Positions 1-11,262 of a stretch of 64,000 nucleotides of DNA are shown piece after piece. The notes below the pieces were generated by a model. It saw only the letters and a list, made by a program, of their open reading frames with translations. It searched no databases and was not told the origin of the DNA. Every line of letters starts with the position of its first letter. Position 1 is the first letter of the stretch. The stretch is from Rhizomys pruinosus (lineage: Eukaryota > Chordata > Mammalia > Rodentia > Spalacidae), in NCBI GenBank assembly GCA_009823505.1, contig VZQC01006876.1, forward strand, positions 788,841-852,840, in the 5' to 3' direction. Both the position numbers and the translations under genes were made by a program.

Positions 1-137
1 CAGCCCCCACATGGTGGCTAAGAACCGTCTTTAATTCCAGTTCCAGGCGAATCCGACACCCTCTTCTGACCTCTGCAGCATTACGCAACACAGGTACATC
101 AACCTACATGCAGATAGTACACACATACACATAAACA
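1..137 (+). mobile_element. B2/B3 SINE, 3' part, cut by window edge
   Basis: The stretch begins inside the SINE body (cagcccccacatggtggcta) and runs through the 'ccagttccagg' block to a CA-rich tail. This matches the tRNA-derived B2/B3 type seen repeatedly in this window. The tRNA-like head lies outside the window. Confidence 0.8.
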
Positions 138-783
138 GCTACTAGTGTAGCTGTTTTGAAAAATTATTTGGCAAGTTTTTCATAAAGCTAAACATGTAAC
201 TATCTTAAGACCTGGCAATGCTACAAGCTAAATATATAAATATAAAACAAACATGAGCATCCTTTACATGATACATGTCTTTAGATATGTATAGATATAA
301 AGATTCCCCACATAAAACTAATATGTTAATTTTCACAAAAGCATTATTTTTAGCAGCACAGAAGTTGCAATAACCCAAATAATTATCAGACAATGATTAG
401 ATTAATAAAATCAATTTATTTGACCACAGAATATTACTTAACAATATTACTAGGATGAGGGACTAATATAGGCCACAAATAGATAAATCTCGTGCAGGGT
501 TAAGAAATCAATTCTACCACCAATGTTGCGTGATTACATCTATATGACATCTCCAGAGAGGTACCCAGAGAGCCAGGAGAGCAGTGGTTGCAGAAAACTG
601 ATGTGATTTAATGAGGGGCGGGGCATGACTGCTCACACCTTCAAGGTTTCGTATTAGGACGATGATAATGCTGAGGAACTAGACAGTGACAATTGCACTG
701 TTAGCGAATATGCAACGCTCACTCAGTTGTCTATTAGTGGACCTTACGGTATTTGAATTATATATTTTTATTTGAACAATCAA
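138..783. other. AT-rich single-copy DNA, no gene seen
   Basis: I see no splice-bounded exon, RNA gene or clear repeat. The short open frames have no recognisable domain. Confidence 0.6.
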
Positions 784-903
784 CTTTTAATACTCAGGAA
801 GCAGAAACAGAAGGATCACAAATTCAAGGCCGGCATTTGCTACACATAAATTTCCAAGCCAGCCTGCGCTGTGTGACGCCTTGTCTCCACAAGAAAAGCA
901 AAG
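784..903 (+). mobile_element. Old B1-like SINE fragment
   Basis: Degenerate B1 words in the right order: a 'tttaatactcagg' equivalent of the promoter region, 'cacaaattcaaggccgg', 'agccagcctg', then 'gccttgtctcca' before an A-rich end. Much more diverged than the other B1s, so either proto-B1 or very old. Confidence 0.5.
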
Positions 904-2159
904 TCTGCTTTGGGCTTAATGGTCTCTAGATTGTGTTTGGTTTCTTTCACAGCTTTCTATTGTTATCCTCACTTTAACATTCTTTTTCTAGTTCCTTAAA
1001 TCATAAATCTAGTTCATTACTTTAAGCTCTCATTATTTCCTAATGTTAACATTTAAGGCTCAGTATTTTCCTGTAAATACTGCTTCGGCTATTACCTACA
1101 CATCATAGTGGTTAATATTTTAATTGTCACAGTTCTGAATACACTCTAATTTTCCTCATTATTTATTCTTTCACTCATGAGTTGCTAAAAATGAGTTTTA
1201 AACATCTGAGCATATAGCCTTTCCCCATTATTAGTAATGCTTGATTTTTAACCTAATTGAAATTTTGTCAGAGAATGCAGTTTGTGGACTATTGTTTTAG
1301 TCAGCTCTTTGCTGTTATAAGCTGTTCTAAAACATCAGGTGTTTGCACTCACACAAAAAGTGTATTTGTCACATAAAGCAATGATTAGCAAACTTCCTGG
1401 GTGGCTTTTCTCCAAGCCACAACCCAGGGATCTAAGCAGTATCTATCTGGTAACTGTTATCCCAAATGTCATAGAACATTTAGAGCTGGCTGAGAGGGGG
1501 AGGGGAGAGGAGAAAGAGCAGAGACAGAGACAGAGACAGAGACAGAGACAGAGACAGAGACAGAGACAGAGAGGGGTTGGGGAGAGGACCTGTATGCTGT
1601 TTTCAGACAACAGACCCAGAAGTAGCAGCATCACTTTCTCCTATGTTCCTTTTACGGAAACAAAGCTCATCCTCCCAGCTCCACACTAGGAGAGGGTAAG
1701 GTGCAGCTTAGCTGTGGATACGGAAAATGCATAGGACCCTGTGGCTTCAGGCTCATCTTTGCCAGTATCCTTTTTTTGAAATATGTTAAGGACAATTATG
1801 GAGCTTAGCCACCGGAGAACTCCATGTATTTTATGTTTCCTTGAAAACTGTATATACACTGCACCTGCTGAATAGTGTTCCATCGACGTTTATCCAGTTC
1901 TTTTCAGACAGCCTACATTCATACCGGTGTTCCTCAGGTGCTTGATTTATACAGAGAAAAATGCTGCACCCTCCCACTTTTGTAGTAAATGTTTTGCATT
2001 CTCCTTGTAGTTCCTTCAATTTTGTTGTATTTCTTTGGCATTGCTAGGCATATAGAGCTTTAGAATTATTACATCTTCTTGATAAATTAAATATTTTATC
2101 ATTGCTATGGGGATATCTTAAGAAATAATAATACATCTTTCCTTAACCTATGTGTGTCT
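904..2159. other. Single-copy DNA with one hexamer microsatellite
   Basis: No gene is visible. A 116-codon plus frame and a 63-codon minus frame at 1,339-1,689 exist only because the hexamer repeat at 1,519-1,573 keeps frames open. Confidence 0.6.
1519..1573 (+). repeat. (CAGAGA)n microsatellite
   Basis: About nine perfect copies of a purine-rich hexamer. There are no spacers, so this is a simple repeat and not a CRISPR-like array. Confidence 0.95.
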
Positions 2160-2170
2160 GATATTAACTT

Positions 2171-2319
2171 ACTTTTCTTTTGAGATGGGGTGTCCCTATA
2201 ACCCCAGCAGGCCAGTAACTCAATAGGTAGACTAGGGTGGTCTTGATCTCTCAGAGATCCACCTACCTCTGCCTCCCAAGTGCTGGGATTAAAAGTGTGT
2301 GCCACCATACCCAGCAAGA
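2171..2319 (-). mobile_element. B1 SINE with target-site duplication
   Basis: A minus-strand 7SL-derived B1: 'gagatccacctacctctgcc', 'cccaagtgctgggatt' and 'gtgccaccatacccagc' are the complement of the B1 head. It is flanked by a perfect 11-bp duplication, gatattaactt, at 2,160-2,170 and 2,320-2,330, the mark of L1-driven retrotransposition. Confidence 0.93.
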
Positions 2320-2330
2320 GATATTAACTT

Positions 2331-4164
2331 GATATATCAGCTATTTGAACCAATGCTATAAGCTTATCAAATAATTCTTTAACGTTTGGGAAGCCATTCA
2401 TGGATTACATTGATAACGGCAATTTTGATCATATAAATTTTTAGAAACTAAGTTTACCTGTGGCCTTAAACTTTTGGCACTATGATATTTCATTCAAGGG
2501 CATCTGATATCACTGTCAGTCTCTCCAAATATCTGATGACTACAAGTTCCTCGCCAACAGGCCATGATATCCATATTGTGACTTATGCCAAACAATATTG
2601 AAATATGTTCATTTAACACCACACAAAGAACCTGCTTAAGAGGCTAATGTGATGAACAATTAAACAGCTTTAGAAGTCAGCATTCCTATGCTCTGTGACA
2701 TATAAAATAAGCTTTTATTCAGACATCAAAATAAGTCCCTACTTTCTTACCACCACATATGCTCTACAAATATCTGCCCACTATGTCAATAGCTTCAGTC
2801 TATCTACTTATCACTTTCTTTTTGCTGCCTGCTCTAGTTGACCTGTGTTGCTTTTACAACTTCAAATACAGCGCAAAACCATAATACTTTTCATCTCAGA
2901 GTCCTTTGAAGTACAAAAAATTACTTGTAGGCATTACTGGTAAATGCTCATAACTATTCGTTGAATTGAATTATCCTATTCCATAAGCGTTGAACAATAA
3001 TGCAATCAAGAGTTTTCTGTGTGTGGCACTGAAACCCCTGGAAGCTGAGTGTCTCTGCAGTTTTCAGTGCCATGCACTTGAAATGTCTGCTCCAATTTTC
3101 ATCATTATGGTGAGCCAAGAATGCAGCCAAGACAGCCTGTTCCCTTCTACGAAGAAACCACGCCAAAGACATTAAATCCATCGTACCACTGAATATAGAT
3201 TTCTATGGAAACCTTTTAAAAGCTGAATTATGACTTGAAAGTAAGTTCCAACTGATTAATATTTAAGGACAGACCCTCCCCAAATCCTACACAAAAATAT
3301 TACCTAGATTTGTTCAACTTCACATTGATTGAGATTTGATGGAATTTTCACTTGCTCACTCCTTACCTTTTTTGAGTCTGAGCAAGTCTGTGGAATGTCA
3401 GTGGCCTTGTTGAGTTCTGTAACTCTACTACTTTTGTTGAAATAATCTATTCCTATGGCAGGACCGCCAGCTTGAGACAGTCCTGCCTGCTGAGCCATTT
3501 CCCATGATGGATGATTCAAGGCAAGTGGCACTTTCCAATTTGGCGTCTTACAGGTATTAACTGGGTCTTTTATTCTACATCCTTTTAGTCCTACCCTTAT
3601 TTTTTCTCTGAACTCATTGACTCCTAGACAAGAAAATGACATATTTCCTTAAAGAACACCCCCTAGCTAGGGGGTTGATGTCATTTTTTATAAAAGAACC
3701 TTTTAGAAAAGTCAGAAAGTCTTTAAACCTGATATTCTTCCATTAGAAACAAAGAAGAAATTTTGTTAAAACATGTGAACAAGAGTTTGTCTACTGAATA
3801 AAATGATATATTTTGTAGAGCGGCCACCAGAAACTTGAAACAGGGCATGTAATGAAAATAAAGAATAGAAACGTACAGCATTTATAGTAATTTTATATAT
3901 AAGCAATCATTATTGCTGTTTGGCAATGTTTCCATTTCTGTACCCAAGGCAGAGCTGTACTGCTTGTCTCTGAGTTGGTAGATAAGGGCGGGCAGTTTGT
4001 TTTGCCCAGTGACGTGTCTGGGTTGCATGGCACAATTCAATACCCTAAAGGGCTCACTGATTCCCATGGTGGGTAACTGACAAAGTTTCAGCAACGACTA
4101 CTGCAATCACATCTAAAGGTCCCTATGTTTATAGTCCTCATGGCATTGCTATGGCGACATGGTA
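2331..4164. other. Single-copy DNA, no gene seen
   Basis: Contains a 112-codon minus frame at 3,304-3,642 without recognisable domain, promoter or splice context. I treat it as chance. Confidence 0.55.
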
Positions 4165-4410
4165 GAATACTCAGAGGTGGGACCTTATGGCATGAGAGGT
4201 AGGAAAGTTATAATGGAGCGATCTTAAGAAGAATTATGAGAACCCAGTCTCTCACCGCATCCAAAGTCATCTTGTTAGCAGTTTGTTCTGCCACCTGCTT
4301 CTGTTATGATATTCCATTCATGTCAGAAGCTCAAACCAACGGGCCTACTCAACTGCACATTATAACCTCCAGAAGCCTAATCAAAGATTAATCTTTTCTC
4401 TTTATGTTTT
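4165..4410 (+). mobile_element. Probable MaLR-type LTR remnant
   Basis: Order and wording follow mammalian MaLR LTRs: 'gaggtgggacctta', a middle 'ctgccacctgcttctgttatg', and 'ataacctccagaagcctaat' near the 3' side. Heavily decayed, with no LTR ends or internal retroviral sequence seen. Confidence 0.5.
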
Positions 4411-4727
4411 TGTTTGCTTGCTTGTCCCTTCACTTTCTTCACAGTGGTATAGATTGAAAGCAGGACATTTGACATGAGAGACAACATTTTATCTTTGCCT
4501 GGGGTTTTTTCTTATCCTAACAGGAAACTGACTAATGTAACAACCTTGTAACTCTGAGTCTCCAAGTCACTATTCTGGAAAGTCACCTCCTGCTGATATC
4601 CAATAGGTAGCATTACCTAGACCCTATTTAGATTTGAGGTTTGATACTGAAGCATAAGCCAACTTGGACTCTTTTGGACAATATGATAGAACTTGATATT
4701 ACCAATTGGTAAAAATTACACATTCTT

Positions 4728-4897
4728 AGCTCGACATGATTGCATACATCTTTGATTTCAGCACTCAGGAGGCAAAGGCAGGAGGATCTCTGTGAGATGG
4801 AAGAGAACCTGGTATAAGTAGCAAGTTCCAGGGCAGCTGTGTTAAACAGAGACCCTGTCCCCCACCCCCAAACAAACAACAAACAAAAACAAAAAGA
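4728..4897 (+). mobile_element. B1 SINE with target-site duplication
   Basis: A diverged B1 with 'tttcagcactcaggaggcaa', 'ggatctctgtgag', 'agagaccctgtc' and a CAAA-rich tail. It is flanked by an 11-bp duplication, tacacattctt, at 4,717-4,727 and 4,898-4,908. Confidence 0.88.
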
Positions 4898-5140
4898 TAC
4901 ACATTCTTTCAGAATATTATTTAAATAAATTTAGAGATGAAGTATACATTATACTCTAATGTATAATTAGAGGATTTCTAATTCTTTGAAGTTGTTAATA
5001 AAATGCTTAAATGTAATATTCTTAACAATGACCATTATGATTTCTTGTGAAATTCTATCTAGTGTTGTAGAACAGAATCCTATGTTGGGCATTACAGATG
5101 TGGTTAAACAAGAGACCTTTCTTTTTCTTTCTTTCTTTTG

Positions 5141-5302
5141 TTTTTTTTTTTTTTTTTTGGTCTTTTCAGACAGGGCTCTCCATGTAGCCACAGACTCTGC
5201 TCTGTGAATCAAGTTGGACTGCATGGCCTGAACTCACAAAGATCCACCTACCTCTACCTTCCCATCAGGGCTGATTAAGGCATGCACCACCACTGCCCTG
5301 GC
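5141..5302 (-). mobile_element. B1 SINE (noisy), left edge of 12-kb direct copy 1
   Basis: Poly-T of about 18 then a degraded minus-strand B1. It is an indel-rich version of the B1 at 17,668-17,820. The sequences upstream of the two B1s are unrelated, so duplication begins inside or at this SINE. Confidence 0.85.
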
Positions 5303-5390
5303 TCAAACAAAAGGCCTAAGTTCTCAGAAGTAACTTAGGCAGGGATTCACATTTAAAAGCACAGGCTTATTGGTTTTATTACTGAACATG

Positions 5391-5495
5391 CTCCTTATTA
5401 GCTCTCACTCTCTAACATCTTGAAGCCTCAACTTCTTCATCTGAAAAATGGAAATATTATTACCTACTATGCCTGGGGTGGTTATGAGGATGTCC
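5391..5495 (+). mobile_element. MIR SINE fragment (copy 1)
   Basis: The MIR core is recognisable around 'cttcttcatctgaaaaatgg' followed by an ATT-rich run and 'gtggttatgagga'. The counterpart is at 17,901-18,012. Confidence 0.6.
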
Positions 5496-5896
5496 AGAGA
5501 AAAAGGACAGCCAAATCCAAAAAGAACAGCAAATGTCTGGTCCATGATAGATGCAGAGGGCAGCAACTAATCATGACTTCTTCTTCTCCTGTTGAAGAAA
5601 TACTGACAGCGTGGACCCCTTACAAATACTGCAGAGTGAGTACTCCGCGTTACATCCACCTTACTCCCTTTCTTGTTCTCCTTGATCCTCTATGATTTCC
5701 CCCTTCTGTTTCATGAGAAAATTCAGCCTGAGTAGCAATTTTCCTGTATTGCACCAACAAAGTCATCTGTAAGAAGAGTGTACCCCACAGCAGTACCACC
5801 TCTCACACAGTGATCCTTTGCTCTGTGTTCCTCATCTTTTGCTCTAGGCCATTTGCCCATATTTTTCTCCTTGCAATAGCTCAGTATGACAGACAC

Positions 5897-5990
5897 TTTT
5901 GCAAATGAGAAAATTAAGGATAGAAATGTTGCTAAAGTTAGTATCTGTTAGTTGATTGTGTGAGAGTTTGATCCAGTGTAGTCTGAAGAA
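5897..5990 (-). mobile_element. MIR SINE fragment (copy 1)
   Basis: Minus-strand MIR: 'gcaaatgagaaaattaagga', then a degenerate 'gttgctaaag' and 'gtgagagtttgatccagtgt', parallel to the MIR consensus order. The counterpart is at 18,408-18,500. Confidence 0.6.
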
Positions 5991-5999
5991 TGAGTTATA

Positions 6000-6826
6000 G
6001 GGGAGTCATATACCCAGGTTTGCCTGAAGTAGGGTGTATGTTTGGTATCCTGACATCCCATCTGGTCTAGTATCTGTTCATATTTTTCACCCCTTTATAA
6101 GGTATTATTATTAAAGTTACGTAAAACCTTCCGGTTAACCTTAGCCTTCTACTTTACCATCCTGCTTCTTCCACAGTTTCATTTAGACTAGGGGAAGTAC
6201 AACTAGCTCATGTAGACCTGTCAATCTAATGCACGGTCACATCTGAAAAAAGCAAAGATGAACTTTCTTTCTCCCTTCTAACCCACTGGAAATACAATGA
6301 AGCTAGTAGCCCCATGTGGGGAAAACAAAGTGACTTTTATGCTAAAGGCTGGAGCAAGCTGACTCCTTGTAACATCCTCTGCTCATAGTGGTCAGAGTAG
6401 AATTGTCCTATAGTCCCACCCTCTTATGTCTTGGATACAAAATGTTCCCAAAAGACTCATGTGCTGAAGTTGAGAGGGGAAAGTATTAAGGGGAATAAAG
6501 GAGAGATTGAAAGGGAGGATATGGATTTGGATGAATTTGACAATCACCTTATTATATATATCATAATTATAATATGTTAACATTGAGTATTATATTTGTA
6601 AAATTCCACCTCAAACAATAAGAAAAACTATGATGAACAGTTTATCAGGAGCAATAGATTGAAGACATGGAAACCCCTGTCTTAAAATTTTAAAGCAATT
6701 AGTTCCCTTCCTTTAAGTAGTTTTGTAGGCATGGAGTTTGCCACGAAAAATATTGTTAACTGTCTGATCATACATAATATGGCTCATGATAATTATCTAC
6801 TATTTAAAAAAACTTAAAGTATCTAC
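6000..6826. other. Single-copy DNA of copy 1, no gene seen
   Basis: Matches 18,510-19,319. The only low-complexity sequence is a short AT run near 6,549, which is far longer in copy 2. Confidence 0.6.
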
Positions 6827-7055
6827 GCTGAGCGATGGCCTGGGTTAAGGCCCACCGCTATAGTAACAGGAAACCCGGTTCGATGCTACAGCACCCACAT
6901 GGGGCCAAGAATCCGTCTGAAATCCAATTCAAGGAGAATTCCAGGTCCGGGAATCTAACCCTTCTGACTTTCCATGCATTGCACCGGACCTGGGTGGCAC
7001 AAACTTTACTGCAGAGGAGATACATTGATACAGAAATAATAAAAATAAAAAAAAA
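6827..7055 (+). mobile_element. B2/B3 SINE (copy 1, noisy)
   Basis: An indel-damaged version of the element at 19,320-19,555. The tRNA-like head is badly eroded ('gagcgatggcctgggttaag') while the 'cagcacccacatgg' body is preserved. Confidence 0.85.
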
Positions 7056-7094
7056 ACTTAAGTATCAAATCTACGAAGAAACATCCAGTATCTG

Positions 7095-7318
7095 TTTATT
7101 GTTTGCTTTTGTTATTTATGAGTGTTTTGCCGCATGTATTCATGTGCCTCACTTGACTGTCTGACTGCCCACAGCAAGTCAAGAAGAGAGATTGGATCCC
7201 GTGGAACTGGCCCATACGACAGTTGATTACCTGCCATTGGTGGTTGTTGGGAACAAAACTGGGTCCTCTGCAAGACATCGTATTAATCTTAAACACCGAA
7301 GCACATCTCTCCAGCACC
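7095..7318 (-). mobile_element. B2/B3 SINE (copy 1)
   Basis: Minus-strand SINE ending near 'acatctctccagcaccc', the complement of the tRNA-like head. Its cleaner twin is 19,598-19,814. Confidence 0.85.
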
Positions 7319-7677
7319 CACAGGATCATTTCAAAAGCCAGTACTAATTGTTGTGCATTTCCTGAAAGTATATTATAATAATAAAACATGGTAAAACTAC
7401 AAGGTTCAAAAGATGAATAGTTTACTAATGTTAATATTATATCCATTATAATTATGTAAGAATATCAAGATAACTGGTATGTAATAATTAGCTTAAATAT
7501 AAATATGCAGCCTTACAGTGAGATCTTTTCATGGAACTCATACACATCAGATAACCATATATCCTGAACTGGAATGCGAGGAGATGACAAGGTACTTGGT
7601 TTTACAGTATCTATTAATAGAAGCATTGCAAAGTCACCTGGAAAATCAGTTGAAGACCTTGTTATAAAAACAGGGTA

Positions 7678-7848
7678 TTAGTTGGCGTGGTGGTGGACAC
7701 CTTTAATCCTCGCACTGGGAGGCCGATGGCAGGCGGGGGATCTTTGAGTTCAAGGCCAGCCTGGTCTACAGCGTGAGTTCCAGGAGCATCTGGGGCTACA
7801 GGGAGACCCCTTGAAAAGACCAAAAAATAATAATAATAAAATAAAAAC
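7678..7848 (+). mobile_element. B1 SINE (copy 1)
   Basis: 'ggcgtggtggtggacacctt' head, 'gttcaaggccagcctggtct' middle and an AATAAT tail. Twin of 20,173-20,343. Confidence 0.88.
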
Positions 7849-7857
7849 ATGGTGTAA

Positions 7858-8010
7858 ACCCGGATGACTAGTGGATGCCTTTACTCTCAGCGACTCGGGC
7901 AGAAAACAAAGACAATCTCTGTTAGTTCAAGGCAGTCTGAGTCTATAGGTGAGTTCAGGACAACTGGAGCTACAGGCGTACCCAGTCTCAAAAAAAAAAA
8001 AAAGCCCAAA
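7858..8010 (+). mobile_element. B1 SINE (copy 1)
   Basis: A second B1 immediately downstream in the same orientation, eroded in the middle and with an A13 tail. Twin of 20,353-20,499. Confidence 0.82.
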
Positions 8011-8044
8011 AAAACAGGTGTTAAAAAAATGATTAAAGGGGAGC

Positions 8045-8405
8045 AGTGCTGGAGAAGTGCTCAGTGCTTAAGAAATGGTGCTCTTGCAGAAAGTAACCTG
8101 GTTGAATTCTAGTTACCCCATGGGCTAAACAACTCTTAGCTCCAGTTTCGGGATCCAACCTATCTTCTATTTTCCTCTACAGGGTCTGCATCACAGGTGG
8201 GCGGGGAACTGCTGGGTAGATAGTGGTGATCAGAGCATTTGGGGGCCTTGTCCTTGCCGAGGACTGGCTCCACAACTGGTAACTCCCAGTTCCATGGGGC
8301 GACATCCTTTCTGGCCCTGTGGGAACTGCATGCATAGTGGTACGCAGACACAACACACACCACACCACACACACACGAAAGAAATAAATAAAACAAACAT
8401 AAATA
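8045..8405 (+). mobile_element. Two abutting B2/B3 SINE pieces (copy 1)
   Basis: Two tRNA-derived units in tandem, with 'gctcagtgcttaagaaatgg' opening the first and a CA-rich tail closing the second. Heavily indel-ridden relative to 20,538-20,900. Confidence 0.75.
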
Positions 8406-8411
8406 TAAAAA

Positions 8412-8615
8412 GCTAGGCATGGTTGAGATAAGTTTGTAATCCCAGTCCTAGGAGGTAGGAATAGTAGCTCACTGGGGCTCATTGGCCAATCACTCCTAGC
8501 CTAATCAGTGAGTTCCAGGCCAACCAATAGACCTCGTATCAGAAAGCAAGTAGAAGGTTGACCTCTGGCATCCACACAAGGTTACACATACACCACGCGC
8601 ACACAGACACGACAC
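8412..8615 (+). mobile_element. B4-type SINE piece (copy 1)
   Basis: 'gctaggcatggttgagataa', then 'gagttccaggccaacc' and 'gttgacctctggcatccaca' before a CA run, as in rodent B4 composites. Twin of 20,911-21,125. Confidence 0.65.
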
Positions 8616-8639
8616 CCACACTTTGTTCAAAAGTCTTTC

Positions 8640-8835
8640 AATGACCGACAAAGATAATTCAGTGTGGAAAAATGACTGATGCCAATCCCCAGCAACTTGA
8701 ATTTGATACCCAGTGCTCCACGGGGATGGAGAGAACCAACCCATTGCTGCCAGTCCGTCTGACCACCACTTACACAGTAGACACATATGGACCCACAAAC
8801 AAACAACACATACACCGAAATAAAATTTTTAAATG
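8640..8835 (+). mobile_element. tRNA-derived SINE, B4/ID-like (copy 1)
   Basis: 'gatacccagtgctcc', 'gagagaaccaacccattgct' and 'tctgaccacca' in the order seen in rodent B4/ID tails. Twin of 21,140-21,335. Confidence 0.6.
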
Positions 8836-8961
8836 ATAAGACAACGAATCATTTTAATATTGTTCAAGAGTAGTTATTCGAAATGCTGCAAAATTAATAC
8901 ACATAAATATTTAGGCTGACATATTTATTCAATTTTAATGTAGTTTTTGAATTCGTTGAAA

Positions 8962-9180
8962 TTTTTTTATTTATGTTATGTGTATGAAAATGACTGTCTG
9001 CCATGTAGGTTTGTGCACCCAACGTCGTCCAGTGCGTATGGAGAGCAGAAGAGGGTGTTTGGATTTTCCTGGACTGGCGTTAAAGACGGTGTTCAGCGCG
9101 CCATGTGGGTGCTGGGATCGAACCTGTGTCCTCCAGAGCGGTCCAGCGTTCTTAACTGTTGAGCATTCTCTCCAGCCCCA
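8962..9180 (-). mobile_element. B2/B3 SINE (copy 1)
   Basis: Minus-strand element ending in 'gagcattctctccagcccc'. It lacks bases seen in its twin at 21,463-21,671. Confidence 0.88.
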
Positions 9181-9189
9181 AATTTGATT

Positions 9190-10930
9190 ATTTTATATCT
9201 TAATAATATTATTTATATGCTTACTAAAGTTTTGTTGCATTTCATACTCATTTCTCAGTCAATTTAGACTCATTTCCCTTCCCATGGTCCCCCCAACCCC
9301 ACTAGAGCTTATGCATTCTACCAACATCTCTTTCAATCTTTTCTCATTCTTTTATCAACAATACCGTATATACTCTACCTTCTTAATCTATCAAGTGTCG
9401 AAAAACATAAAGAGTAGATTCCACACTATTTCAGTAACAGAGCAATTCTTCCTGTAAAACCCATGGAAAAGGAGCTTGTTGAAGCTGCATTTACCATTCC
9501 TATTCCCTCATCTCTATTACTTCCTCACCTTCCACTTAGGTTTCTTCTTGGTTCCTGTTTTCCTTCTTTTTTATAAAATATTTTTAATTAAGCTTTGTAG
9601 CATTTCCATACAGTGCTTACCAAATAGACCCTCATTCCCCCCTCCTGACTCAAACCCGCCAGAGCCATGCATTCTGCCCTACTGTCTTGCATCTTTTTCT
9701 CAGTCCTTTTTAAATTTTTCAGTTTCAATTTTACTGTTGGGGCAGAAGTTTATTGTTTCAGTCTGTTCTTTGATACAGTCTTTTCTCTTGTTGGTATTGT
9801 TCTACCAAATTTGATATGCTCCAAAAAAAATAGATATATATATGGTGTGGTGTGTGTGTGTGTGTGTCCCTCATACCAGACTTATGACTCTGAATAAGCT
9901 TAAGGTGAATTTCAGAACAATTGTTAGGATTCAATTTTGATAAGTGGAGTTGTACTCAAGTAACTACAAGATTATTTACATTCCGACATTACCTAGCAAG
10001 TGATGAGTAACAATAAGTTTTCATTTGTTGAGACAGGGCCTCACCACAGCCCGCAGCTGTCCTGGAACGCATTCTGAGACAGGCTGGCCTTGAACTCACA
10101 AAGAGATCCCCCTGCCTCGTCTCAAGTGTAATTAAAGGTCCTAGCACACATTCCCAGCATATTTCTAAAGCCAAAGACATAAAAGAATTATTAGTTTTGG
10201 GCCTTTAAAGAAAATTTGTGGCTAGCATCCCACAAAACGAGGGAGAAGCATGCATCCTTTTTTTTCTGGGACTGAGTTACTGCACTTAGCATAATGCCTT
10301 CTAGTTCCATCCATTTACCGCAAAGTTCATGATGTCATCTTCTTTTACAACTGGATAGAATTCCATTGTGGGTAGATATAAAACACTATATTGCTTTGTC
10401 CCGCTTTTTGGTGAGGACACGTGGGTGTTGGTTCCAGCTCTTCCTATTGTAAGAGAGCTGCAATAGAATAATTGGTATTTCTGTAGTAGGATGAGTTTTG
10501 TAGGTATATACCCAGGGAGTGTATGACTGGTCAGGTGGTAGCTCATTTTGAGTCTTTTAGAGAGTTCTCCCACTGCTTTCACATTAGGGGTTGTACAAGT
10601 TGCATTCTCACCAGCCTTTGTTTCCCCTTTCCTCACACCTCTCCAGCTTTGGTATCCTTTGTTTCTGGATCATGGCTAGTCTTACCAGAGTAAAATGAAA
10701 CCTTAAAGTAGTTTTAAATTGCATTGCCTTGCATTATAGTGATCGAACAGTTTTTTAAGATGTTTCTCAGTCATCTGTACTTCATTTGTGAAGTCTCTGT
10801 TTCAGCTCTTGACTCCATCTTTTTGGGGGGTCATTTGTTTTCTGATACTCCGCCCGAACTTTTAGTTTATAATAGAATGGCAATACGCTAGAGAGCAGAC
10901 CCTTCCTCTAGGATTTCCCGTTATTTTAAA
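9190..10930 (-). mobile_element. L1 LINE 3' end, broken by a B1 (copy 1)
   Basis: Two antisense L1 3'-UTR tails (9,190-9,365 and 9,575-9,830), each with the antisense polypyrimidine tract and an 'agctcatgcattctgcc'-like block, then antisense ORF2 C-terminal sequence (10,240-10,930). A B1 at 10,024-10,165 interrupts it. Stops and frameshifts are everywhere; it is a dead fragment. Twin of 21,690-23,440. Confidence 0.85.
10024..10165 (-). mobile_element. B1 SINE nested in L1 (copy 1)
   Basis: 'gagacagggcctcaccacag' and 'ggccttgaactcacaaagag' mark a minus-strand B1 sitting between L1 3'-UTR and ORF2 remnants. Confidence 0.85.
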
Positions 10931-10996
10931 CAGAATATGTAATTCAATTAAAGTAGAAATATGCACATAGTCATGTTAAATAGACCAATAATTTTT

Positions 10997-11260
10997 TACC
11001 ATGTTTTGTTAATTTTTTAATTAATTTTATATTATTTCTGTTTATGTGTATGCAGGTACTGTCTGCATGCAAGTCCTTGCACCCGTGTCTGCAACACCGC
11101 GGAGTTCAGAGGAGGGTCTTCGATTCCCCTGGAACTGAGTTCTCCTGGATTGGAGCTACAGACAGGTGTTCTCAGCTGCCAATTGGGTGCTGGGGATCGA
11201 ACCCGGGTCCACTGTAAGAGCGGTCGGCGCTCTTAACCACGAGGCCATCCTCCAGCCCCC
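10997..11260 (-). mobile_element. B2/B3 SINE (copy 1)
   Basis: Minus-strand element flanked by a decayed duplication (aaatagaccaataattttt, then aaatagccaataatt). The twin at 23,506-23,767 keeps the duplication perfect. Confidence 0.9.
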
Positions 11261-11262
11261 AA

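Noticed and set aside
1519..1573. Regular repeats that might suggest a CRISPR array
   Set aside because: Six-base units without spacers in a mammalian genome: a microsatellite.
3304..3642. 112-codon minus-strand frame in single-copy DNA
   Set aside because: No recognised domain, no neighbouring exon and no start context; within the range expected by chance.
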